From: Prevotellaceae bacterium UBA4361
GTDB taxonomy: Bacteria; Bacteroidota; Bacteroidia; Bacteroidales; Bacteroidaceae
NCBI GenBank assembly: GCA_002393575.1
Contig: DGSN01000032.1
Location: 46,897-110,896, forward strand
Direction: 5' to 3'
Length of the DNA stretch: 64,000 nt
A program made the position numbers and the translations under genes. Positions 45,673-52,682 of this stretch are shown piece by piece. Numbering within the stretch: position 1 is the first letter of the stretch; every line of letters starts with the position of its first letter. A model generated the notes under the pieces. The model saw nothing but the letters and a program-made list of their open reading frames with translations, had not been told where the DNA came from and did not search any database.

Positions 45673-46332
45673 TTACCGTCCCACAAAATTCATTTTGTGG
45701 TCCACTATCTCCTCATAGCTCAAGCCCTTGAAACTATCCACCACAAGGCTGCACCTGCTTTCAATCACCTCACGTGGATTCGTAGTCGGGAAGCCAATCG
45801 TAAACATACCTGCACGCATACCAGCTTCCAGTCCTGTCAGTGCATCCTCAAACACCACACATTCCTCTATCTTTGCGTCAAACACCTTTGCGCCCAACAA
45901 ATAGCAGTCAGGATTCGGTTTTGAAGCAGTAAACATCTCAGCAGTCAGCAAGCGGTCGAACAAATCATCAAAATAAGGAATACAACGTCGCAGGCTACTC
46001 ATCTTCTTTTCGTTCGAACTCGTCACCACCGCACATTTCACTCCTCTTCCATGAATGTCGCGGACGAAATCTTCTGCACCCTCCACAAACTCAAACTTCA
46101 TTTGTGCTTCGTAGGCATCCAACTCCTCCTCTATCTGTTCATGCTTTTCCACAGGGAAATATCTATTCAATATCTGTGTCAGCGTTGTTCCCTTGATGAC
46201 ATCACAGAAGTTCTCAATCTCGGGATGATAGCGTTTGCCCATATCGCCCCAAAACACTGAATACTGTCCTTCAGAATCCACCAACGTGCCATCCACATCG
46301 AACAGCGCTACTTTAAATAATTCGTTCAACAT
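45673..46332 (-). CDS. HAD-superfamily hydrolase (beta-phosphoglucomutase-like subgroup)
   Basis: The 219-residue product has HAD motif I FDVDGTLVDSEG (nucleophile Asp12, acid Asp14), motif II VVTSSN, motif III Lys in SKPNPDCYL, and motif IV VVFEDALTGLEAG. The cap domain is of the phosphatase/phosphomutase type. The substrate cannot be told. A perfect palindrome CCACAAAA-TTCA-TTTTGTGG lies at 45681-45700 within its last codons. Confidence 0.88.
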   Translation of the reverse strand: MLNELFKVALFDVDGTLVDSEGQYSVFWGDMGKRYHPEIENFCDVIKGTTLTQILNRYFPVEKHEQIEEELDAYEAQMKFEFVEGAEDFVRDIHGRGVKCAVVTSSNEKKMSSLRRCIPYFDDLFDRLLTAEMFTASKPNPDCYLLGAKVFDAKIEECVVFEDALTGLEAGMRAGMFTIGFPTTNPREVIESRCSLVVDSFKGLSYEEIVDHKMNFVGR

Positions 46333-46350
46333 ATAATATATAATTTACAA

Positions 46351-46507
46351 TTAAGAATGTAGAATGAAGAATAAATTTTTACCCTGCTCATTCGATGAGA
46401 AATTTTCATTCTTCATTCGGAGCGAAGCGACTATTCTTCATTCTTCATTTAAGCGTAGCGCTCATTCTTCATTCGGAGCGAAGCGACCATTCTTCATTCT
46501 TCATTTA
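46351..46507. repeat. Dispersed GAATGAAGAATG hairpin element (family A, copy 3, extended)
   Basis: Left arm AATGTAGAATGAAGAAT (46356 on), core TTTTTACCCTGCTCATTCG then ATGAGAAATTTT, and several CATTCTTCATT arms separated by GGAGCGAAGCGA (twice) and AAGCGTAGCG tags. The right end reaches into the MBL hydrolase gene and provides its stop codon. Confidence 0.85.
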
Positions 46508-47315
46508 AGTTGAGCGTCCATGGTCCCGAAACCATATAGCGTTTCAGCACGTCCAGTTCGAAATCCACACCAGCAATGATACCATATTGGCGCAGCTTCT
46601 GCTCCACCGTCTTGCGTGCCAATTCGGGATGGTTGTTTTGCTCGCTCAGATGGCATAGCCACACATGCCGCAACCCCTCATGGAAATTGTCAGCCAATAC
46701 CTGCGCCGTTTGGTCATTACTCAGATGTCCCGTACCACAAGTGATACGCTTCTTCAGATATTGAGGATAAGGACCATTGCGAAGCATCTCCGCATCGAAG
46801 TCTGCCTCTATCATCAGATAGTTAGCCTTGCCAATATAAGTGTTCACCTCGTCCGTAGGTGTACCAATGTCTGTCATCACGCAGAAAGTGTCTCCGTCTG
46901 TCGTCTCAATGCAGTAACCCACATTCTCCGTCGCATCATGAGGCAACGGAAACGCAGTCACAGTCAGCGTCGTTCCCAGTTCGAAAGGAACCCCCTTTTC
47001 TATGTTCACGTCGCGACTTATCTCCACCTTTCGCATGGCATGATAATTATGGCGCATACCTTCATGAATCTCAGCAGTCGTAAAAACCTTCAGGTTCAAG
47101 TCATTGCTTACGTACCCCGCAGCCTTGATATGGTCAGCATGGTCGTGAGTGATGAGAACACCTCGCAAGATGGAAGTATTCAAGCCATACTCCCTTGTAT
47201 AGCGCTTCAGCCTGCGGATTCCTATCCCCGCATCAATCAGCACAGCATCAGTACCATTGCTCACGTATGAGCAATTACCACTACTTCCGCTTCCAAAACA
47301 TACAAACTGTAGCAT
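46494..47315 (-). CDS. MBL-fold metallo-hydrolase (YycJ/WalJ-like)
   Basis: The 273-residue product has the metallo-beta-lactamase motif THDHADH, an N-terminal CFGSGSSGNCSYV, and later metal ligands in HDATENVG, MTDIG and CGTGHLSND. It fits the YycJ/WalJ-like subgroup, proposed to be a 5'-3' exonuclease or other phosphodiesterase. The start at 47315 is preferred over 47372, because a promoter-like TAACTTTG (47334-47341) lies between the two. Its last codons and stop lie in a family A repeat. Confidence 0.85.
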   Translation of the reverse strand: MLQFVCFGSGSSGNCSYVSNGTDAVLIDAGIGIRRLKRYTREYGLNTSILRGVLITHDHADHIKAAGYVSNDLNLKVFTTAEIHEGMRHNYHAMRKVEISRDVNIEKGVPFELGTTLTVTAFPLPHDATENVGYCIETTDGDTFCVMTDIGTPTDEVNTYIGKANYLMIEADFDAEMLRNGPYPQYLKKRITCGTGHLSNDQTAQVLADNFHEGLRHVWLCHLSEQNNHPELARKTVEQKLRQYGIIAGVDFELDVLKRYMVSGPWTLNLNEE

Positions 47316-47426
47316 TGTATTAAGATTTTGCTGCAAAGTTACAAGTTTTTTCCCACACCGCACCTCTATCAATAATTAAAACACGTCAATGAATGTTTAA
47401 ACATTACTAATTTAAAAGCTTTTTCA

Positions 47427-47457
47427 TTGTGATTGATGAAAAAAATGGTTAAATTTG
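47427..47457 (+). promoter_or_regulatory. Promoter for the lipoprotein gene at 47711
   Basis: TTG (47427-47429), a 20-bp spacer and TAAATTTG (47450-47457). The predicted leader of about 245 nt is made almost wholly of repeats: family D (47483-47537), an octamer repeat (47543-47595) and a CCCCTCTCC/GGCGAGGGG hairpin (47603-47634). Confidence 0.65.
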
Positions 47458-47482
47458 CAGCGACAGTTTTCTTAACTTCTCA

Positions 47483-47537
47483 ACCATAACGATAACCACA
47501 ACCCGAACTTTCCATCCGGATGGCGGTTAAGGTTAAG
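47483..47537 (+). repeat. Leader repeat (family D, second copy)
   Basis: CAACCATAACGATAACCACA starts the conserved part, followed by a CCATCCGGATGG palindrome and GGTTAAGGTTAAG. It matches the lutA leader element in block order, with a shorter middle. Confidence 0.65.
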
Positions 47538-47542
47538 AACTT

Positions 47543-47595
47543 AAAAACTCAAAAACTCAAAAACTTAAAAACTTAAAAACTTAAAAACTTAAAAA
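47543..47595 (+). repeat. AAAAACTY octamer microsatellite
   Basis: Six full AAAAACTC/AAAAACTT units plus AAAAA lie in tandem. The same octamer occurs in the sense direction directly before the glutamine synthetase start (60914-60943), and a degenerate stretch precedes the ATG at 47711. Confidence 0.85.
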
Positions 47596-47710
47596 GCCTC
47601 ACCCCCGACCCCTCTCCGAAGGGCGAGGGGAGTGGATAGAGAGGAAAAAAATCCTTCTAAATCCTTTAAATCCCTGATTAAAAACTCAAATACTTAAAAA
47701 CATAATCAAA

Positions 47711-48400
47711 ATGAAGAAAATCAGTTTTTTCGCAGCCATCCTCTCCAGCTCCATGTTTTTCGCTGGATGTGGCACCCAGTCCTCTTCCTCCAACGTAGGT
47801 AATATCCTCGGAAACATCGCCACCAGTGTCCTCACCGGCCAAGACGCAGCATCAGCAGCCACGGGAGCTATTACCAACGGTTCTGCTATCAGCAGTATCA
47901 TCGGAATCCTCACCAGCGGACTCTCATCCTCCGCCAACGCTAACAGCATCTATGGCACTTGGGTCTATTCCGAACCAGCCATCCAGTTCGAAAGCGAGAA
48001 CGCATTGGCACAAATCGGCAGTGGCGTGGTCAATAACATTGTCCAGAACAAGTTGGCACCATACTACAAGAAAATCGGCATCACCCCTGGCAAGTTCTCC
48101 CTCACATTCAACCAGGACAACACCTTCGTTTACACCATGAACGGAAAGCAGTACAACGGCACTTACACCTACGATGCCAAGTCCAAGACCGCCAACATCC
48201 AGGGCAGCATCCTTTCTTTGCCAACTTGCTATGTCACACTTTCCACCTCTGAGCTGGCACTCACCTACGACTCATCCAAGATGCTCAACATCGCACAAGC
48301 AGTTGCTGCCAAGTCGGGCAATGCCACCCTCGGTGCCATCTCCGACCTCTCTTCCACCTACAAAGGCATGAAGACTGGATTCCTCTTCAAGAAACAATAA
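47711..48400 (+). CDS. DUF4923-like lipoprotein
   Basis: The 229-residue product has a lipoprotein signal with Cys20 (SSMFFAGCGTQSSSS). A Ser/Ala/Gly-rich, low-complexity stretch (residues 22-75) is followed by a lipocalin-like beta-rich domain (YGTWVYSEPAIQFES, FSLTFNQDNTFVYTM, YNGTYTYDAKSKTANI). This layout fits DUF4923-type proteins of Bacteroidota. The function is unknown. A terminator follows. Confidence 0.7.
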   Translation: MKKISFFAAILSSSMFFAGCGTQSSSSNVGNILGNIATSVLTGQDAASAATGAITNGSAISSIIGILTSGLSSSANANSIYGTWVYSEPAIQFESENALAQIGSGVVNNIVQNKLAPYYKKIGITPGKFSLTFNQDNTFVYTMNGKQYNGTYTYDAKSKTANIQGSILSLPTCYVTLSTSELALTYDSSKMLNIAQAVAAKSGNATLGAISDLSSTYKGMKTGFLFKKQ

Positions 48401-48432
48401 TTCGAACAACACAACAGAACATTACAACTTTA

Positions 48433-48470
48433 CCCGAGAGTACATTTCCACTCTCGGGCTATTATTTTTC
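48433..48470 (+). terminator. Intrinsic terminator of the lipoprotein gene
   Basis: CCCGAGAGT (48433-48441) and ACTCTCGGG (48450-48458) form a perfect 9-bp stem, followed by CTATTATTTTT. Confidence 0.9.
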
Positions 48471-48603
48471 CATAACAAAGGAACTGCCACGCGATTTCGG
48501 GATAAGAATCATTCTCAACATGGCACGTGTAAGCTTGCATAGGGAATAACAACCAGAAAAGTTTTGAATCGACTGGCGTTTTCATTGGGTTGTGCTGAAA
48601 AGT
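48471..48603. other. Intergenic sequence with no recognised feature
   Basis: This stretch between the terminator and the 22-bp array holds no convincing ORF, RNA gene or repeat. Confidence 0.5.
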
Positions 48604-48691
48604 CGAGCCCTCAGCGTTTTTCAAGCGAGCCCTCGTTTGAATCACGACGAGGGCTCGCTGTTTCGACAACGAGCCCTCGCAGCTTTTATTG
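48604..48691. repeat. 22-bp tandem array, four units with CGAGSSCTCG core
   Basis: Units at 48604-48625, 48626-48647, 48648-48669 and 48670-48691 each begin CGAGCCCTC or its reverse-sense form CGAGGGCTCG. The rest of each unit differs. The array lies about 47 bp from the stop of the EEP gene on the minus strand. Confidence 0.85.
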
Positions 48692-48738
48692 AATCAAAAA
48701 GTGTTTCAGGCAATTCTCTTTCCGAACTGTCGTGAGGA

Positions 48739-49749
48739 CTAATAGCTGACAGGAAAGTGGTAAACAACTGGGAGATGGTCGGAGAATCCACCAAGATAGA
48801 CGGGTCCTTGGTAGGTTCTCGATGGCTTTCTTCCTCCAAAAGACGTGTCGTCCTGAAACAAGAAAGGCAAAGAAAGTGTACGGACAGAGGTGGAGAGATG
48901 AGCAAGCGATGGACTCACCCAAATTTGGTCAATCCATTCCCAAACACCTCGATACTTGTAAGACCCCAAAGGTAATTTAGCGACAAGATTGCGCATGGAC
49001 AGACAGAGGCGAGCAAAAGTCTTGATGTCGGCAGATGCGGGTGGTGCATTGAAATCACCTGCAAGAAGAATGTATGCTTGTGGTGACTGACGGAGCAGAA
49101 CATGGATGTCTTGCGCCATGAGACGAAGCAGCTCTTTTCGTTTTTGTCGTGCCTCTTCACGCCCAAGTTGGGAGGGGAGATGGACTGCGTAGATGTGAAG
49201 TGTGTCACCAGAAGAAATACGTCCCCAAACATGTAGTATGTCGCGAGTGGGAAGCCACCCTTTCGCTGCAAGCAGAGAGTCTGAAAGTGCAATTGTTTGG
49301 GAGTTGATGAAATGAAAACTCAATGGTTGATAAACGATAGCCAGGTTCATGCCTCGGTCGTCAGGAGCATCCGTCATCAAGTATTGATACCCTAAAGAAG
49401 CAAGGGGTGTTTGATGGACGAGATAGGAAAGACAAGAATCGGATTCCACTTCCTGTAACACTGCGATGTCCAACGGTTTAATGGTATCGGCTGCAAGCAT
49501 GACCTGAGCTATGCGTTGCATCTTTCGAGCAAAGCGAAAACGTGTCCAGCGTTGCTTTCCCTGTGGCAGGAAATCCGTGTCTTGATGATGAGTGGACTGA
49601 ATGGTATCAAAAGCGTTTTCGCAGTTGTAGGTCAGCAATGTAAAGAATGTCGAGGCTTGAGAGAAGGCTTCGATTGAGAAGAAAAAGAGAAGAAGAAATA
49701 AATGAAGAATGAAGAATGTAGAATTAAGAATGGATTTTACACTGCTCAT
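48739..49749 (-). CDS. Exported endonuclease/exonuclease/phosphatase-family protein
   Basis: The 336-residue product has an N-terminal signal (to about EAFSQ, residue 31) and the EEP fold: TYNCENAFD, AVLQEVESD (metal-binding Glu), DRGMNLAIVY, LLAGDFNAPP and the C-terminal FSDHLPVVYHF (catalytic His). Members cleave phosphodiesters in nucleic acids or lipids. The substrate is not shown. The start codon and first about 17 residues of the signal peptide are encoded by a family A repeat; no other ATG is available. Confidence 0.83.
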   Translation of the reverse strand: MSSVKSILNSTFFILHLFLLLFFFSIEAFSQASTFFTLLTYNCENAFDTIQSTHHQDTDFLPQGKQRWTRFRFARKMQRIAQVMLAADTIKPLDIAVLQEVESDSCLSYLVHQTPLASLGYQYLMTDAPDDRGMNLAIVYQPLSFHFINSQTIALSDSLLAAKGWLPTRDILHVWGRISSGDTLHIYAVHLPSQLGREEARQKRKELLRLMAQDIHVLLRQSPQAYILLAGDFNAPPASADIKTFARLCLSMRNLVAKLPLGSYKYRGVWEWIDQIWVSPSLAHLSTSVRTLSLPFLFQDDTSFGGRKPSRTYQGPVYLGGFSDHLPVVYHFPVSY

Positions 49750-49820
49750 GGAATTGGTAATTTTTACACTTCATTCTACATTCTTCATTCTTCATTTTCC
49801 CCTCTTCATTCTTCATTTTC
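49701..49820. repeat. Dispersed GAATGAAGAATG hairpin element (family A, copy 4)
   Basis: AATGAAGAATGAAGAATG starts at 49701, the core TTTTACACTGCTCATGG at 49735-49751, and the right arm CATTCTACATTCTTCATTC at about 49773. It overlaps the first codons of the EEP gene and fills the gap to mlaF. Confidence 0.85.
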
Positions 49821-50589
49821 TTGTTATCTTTTGTTCGTCGTAAGCAATTTTTGCTTGACGGAGAATATCGGACGAAAAGATGAAGTCCTGAAGAGGCTTG
49901 TTGGTGGCATCCATGATTTCCTTGTTCGAGCCTTGCCACTCAGCCCTGCCTTCGCAGATAAAGGTGATGTTCTCGCCAATACCCATCACTGAATTCATGT
50001 CGTGGGTATTCACGATGGTCGTGATTTGGTCTTCGTGTGTAATGCCCTGGATGAGTTCGTCGATGACGATGGATGTCTTCGGGTCGAGTCCAGAATTGGG
50101 TTCATCGCAGAAAAGGTATCGTGGTTGAAGCACAATGGCACGAGCAATGGCAACACGTTTCTGCATACCGCCCGACAGTTCTGCTGGCAACTTCTTGTCG
50201 GTCCCCTTGAGGTTGACTCGCTCCAAGCATAGCTGTGCCCGTTTCACTCGCTCATCACGCGAGAGGTCGGAAAACATATCCAGCGGAAACATGACATTCT
50301 CCAAAACGGTGAGCGAGTCGAAAAGTGCTGCACTCTGGAAAATCATTCCCATCTCACGACGCAGAAGAATCTTTTCTTTCTTTGGCATACTGACAAAATC
50401 GCGGTCGTCGTAGAGAATCTGTCCCTTGGTGGGTGTGAGCAGTCCCACGATATTTTTCATGAGCACGGTCTTACCACTACCACTCTGTCCAATGATAAGG
50501 TTGATTTGTCCGTTTTTGAAAGTGGCATTGATGTCTTTGAGTACTTCCTTGTCGTCGAATGACTTGAAAAGATGGGAAACTTGTATCAT
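49813..50589 (-). CDS. mlaF: ABC transporter ATP-binding protein, Mla/phospholipid type
   Basis: The 258-residue product has Walker A GQSGSGKT, the Q-loop MGMIFQSAALFDSLTVLENV, the signature ELSGGMQKRVAIARA and Walker B RYLFCDEPNSGLDP. The sequence and pairing with a downstream-numbered MlaE-type permease identify it as the ATPase of a lipid transporter that keeps outer-membrane asymmetry. It is co-transcribed with mlaE (21 bp apart). Confidence 0.9.
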   Translation of the reverse strand: MIQVSHLFKSFDDKEVLKDINATFKNGQINLIIGQSGSGKTVLMKNIVGLLTPTKGQILYDDRDFVSMPKKEKILLRREMGMIFQSAALFDSLTVLENVMFPLDMFSDLSRDERVKRAQLCLERVNLKGTDKKLPAELSGGMQKRVAIARAIVLQPRYLFCDEPNSGLDPKTSIVIDELIQGITHEDQITTIVNTHDMNSVMGIGENITFICEGRAEWQGSNKEIMDATNKPLQDFIFSSDILRQAKIAYDEQKITRK

Positions 50590-50610
50590 AATGAGGAATG
50601 AGGAATCGTT

Positions 50611-51357
50611 TTATGTGAGGATTTGGGTGAGGAAGACGTCTGCAAAAAGAACCAGGATGGATGAAGCGACTACGGCATCGGTGGATGCTTTTCCCACTTC
50701 TACAGAACCTCCCACCACACTGTAACCCTTGAAGGCTGAAACACTGGAAATGATGAAGGCATAGACAACAGCCTTAATCATTCCACACCAAAAGAACCAT
50801 TGGTTGAAATCGTATCGGAATCCTTCGTCAAGCTCTGGGATGGTGGTAATGCCCATGAAGGACGTGGCGTAAGCTCCAACGATTCCAGCAAACACGCTGA
50901 GGGTGACAAGCACCGGCATCATGGTCATGAGTCCGAGAATCTTAGGAAGGATGAGATAGTTGGCAGAATTGACTCCCATAATATCCAGTGCATCAATTTG
51001 TTGAGTGATTCTCATTGTACCTAATTCTGAAGCGATATTAGAGCCTACTTTTCCCGATAGGATGAGACACATGACGGAAGAGGAAAATTCGAGAAGCATG
51101 ATTTCACGAGTGGTGTAACCCACCACCATTCGCGGCATCCATGCGCTCTGAATGTTGAGTTTGATTTGCAGACAGATGACTGCACCAATGAAGAAAGAGA
51201 TGATGAGAACAAGACCGATGGAGTTGTAGCCCAACTGGTACATTTCGGTCACATATTGTTTGTAGAACATACGCATACGGTCGGGCACTGCCAAGGTGCG
51301 TCCCATCGTCTGCACATATTGTCCTAATTCTGTGAGCGAGCGTTTGAGTGAAATCAT
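50611..51357 (-). CDS. mlaE: MlaE-type ABC permease
   Basis: The 248-residue product has five to six membrane helices and the MlaE-family signature region ELGTMRITQQIDALDIMGVNSANYLILPK. It forms the inner-membrane channel of the phospholipid transporter with MlaF. No MlaD (MCE) gene is adjacent; in Bacteroidota it is often elsewhere. Confidence 0.92.
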   Translation of the reverse strand: MISLKRSLTELGQYVQTMGRTLAVPDRMRMFYKQYVTEMYQLGYNSIGLVLIISFFIGAVICLQIKLNIQSAWMPRMVVGYTTREIMLLEFSSSVMCLILSGKVGSNIASELGTMRITQQIDALDIMGVNSANYLILPKILGLMTMMPVLVTLSVFAGIVGAYATSFMGITTIPELDEGFRYDFNQWFFWCGMIKAVVYAFIISSVSAFKGYSVVGGSVEVGKASTDAVVASSILVLFADVFLTQILT

Positions 51358-51688
51358 TGCAATGAAAGATGAAAACTTATTTCAAACTGCAAAAATAAGA
51401 AAAAATTTGTTGGTATGCCGTCTTTTGGGGCAAAAAAATCCATTTTGAACGAAATACGCCTGTGCAAAGAAAGGACATAGAGGATTCACGGCATGAACAA
51501 ATGACAAACGGCTAACGCAAAAAGGGCACAGCAATTATTCACGACGAAGGGCCATGAAATCCGTTTTACAAGCCCACGGCTATCGCAAGATTTTGTTAAT
51601 TTAATTTGATTTAACATATCTTTTTACGACAGATTGCAAGAATTAAGCAAAGAATTACTACTTTTGCAAAATATTATTACGATTCAGA
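51358..51688. other. Divergent intergenic region between mlaE and lptB
   Basis: It holds a -7-like TATTTTTG (51390-51397, minus) for mlaE and the lptB promoter on the plus strand. Between them (51400-51630) I see no ORF, RNA gene or repeat. Confidence 0.5.
51634..51666 (+). promoter_or_regulatory. lptB promoter
   Basis: TTG (51634-51636), a 22-bp spacer and TACTTTTG (51659-51666). The start would be near 51673, giving a leader of only about 16 nt, which supports the ATG at 51689. Confidence 0.6.
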
Positions 51689-52540
51689 ATGGCAGAAGAT
51701 ATTTTGAAAAGCGCAACGACCAATGCTGGCGATGCTGAAGTGCCAGAATTTTCAGAAGACCGTCAGACGCTTTACACTCGCCACTTGGTGAAGACTTACG
51801 GAAAGCGAACGGTGGTGAACGATGTTTCCATCCACGTGAGGCAAGGCGAAATCGTTGGGCTGCTGGGTCCGAACGGTGCTGGCAAGACCACTTCTTTCTA
51901 TATGACAACCGGACTGGTGGTTCCCAACGGTGGCAAGGTGTTTCTGAACGACACCGAAATCACGCACTACCCCGTAGCGAAACGAGCACAAGCTGGCGTA
52001 GGCTATCTGGCACAGGAAGCATCAGTGTTTAGGACCATGAGTGTGGAGGACAATCTGATGACTGTGCTCGAAATGCGAAAAGACATCACTCGGGAACAAC
52101 GAAAGGAAAAGATGGAAAGTCTGCTCGATGAGTTCCGTCTTCAAAAGGTGAGGAAGAACAACGGCAACCAGTTGTCGGGTGGTGAGCGTCGTCGCTGCGA
52201 GATTGCACGATGCCTTGCCATCGACCCGAAATTCATCATGCTTGATGAACCGTTCGCTGGTGTTGACCCTATCGCTGTGGAGGACATTCAGTACATCGTA
52301 TGGAAACTGAAGGACCGTAACATTGGCATTCTCATCACCGACCACAACGTACAGGAAACACTCTGTATCACGGACCGTGCCTATCTGCTGTTCGAGGGAA
52401 GAATCCTGTTCAAGGGTACTCCTCCCGAATTGGCTCAAAATACAATTGTGAAAGAAAAATATCTTGGCTCCACTTTTGTGCTTCGTCCAAAGGACTTCCA
52501 GCTCATCGGAGAAAAGAAACAAAGGGAAAGCGAGGAATGA
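51689..52540 (+). CDS. lptB: LPS export ABC transporter ATP-binding protein
   Basis: The 283-residue product has Walker A GPNGAGKTT, GYLAQEASVFRTMSVEDNL, the signature QLSGGERRRCEIARCLA, and Walker B FIMLDEPFAGVDPIAVEDIQ, which is the diagnostic LptB wording. It drives LPS extraction with LptFG. It carries a 25-residue N-terminal extension relative to E. coli LptB and a C-terminal tail of about 20 residues. Confidence 0.93.
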   Translation: MAEDILKSATTNAGDAEVPEFSEDRQTLYTRHLVKTYGKRTVVNDVSIHVRQGEIVGLLGPNGAGKTTSFYMTTGLVVPNGGKVFLNDTEITHYPVAKRAQAGVGYLAQEASVFRTMSVEDNLMTVLEMRKDITREQRKEKMESLLDEFRLQKVRKNNGNQLSGGERRRCEIARCLAIDPKFIMLDEPFAGVDPIAVEDIQYIVWKLKDRNIGILITDHNVQETLCITDRAYLLFEGRILFKGTPPELAQNTIVKEKYLGSTFVLRPKDFQLIGEKKQRESEE

Positions 52541-52682
52541 GATTTCATTTTATAATTTGGAATTAGAAATTAGGAGTTAGGAATATATTCCACATTTCTC
52601 ATTCCTCATTCCTCATTAATTCATGAAAATTTTAATTCTTCATTCTCAAGTCAAGCTTCACAAAAAACTACCAGGGAAGAAC

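Noticed and set aside
49724..49939. 71-aa minus-strand protein rich in KMKNEE repeats
   Set aside because: It is mostly translation of the family A repeat and overlaps mlaF; such proteins are a known annotation artefact.
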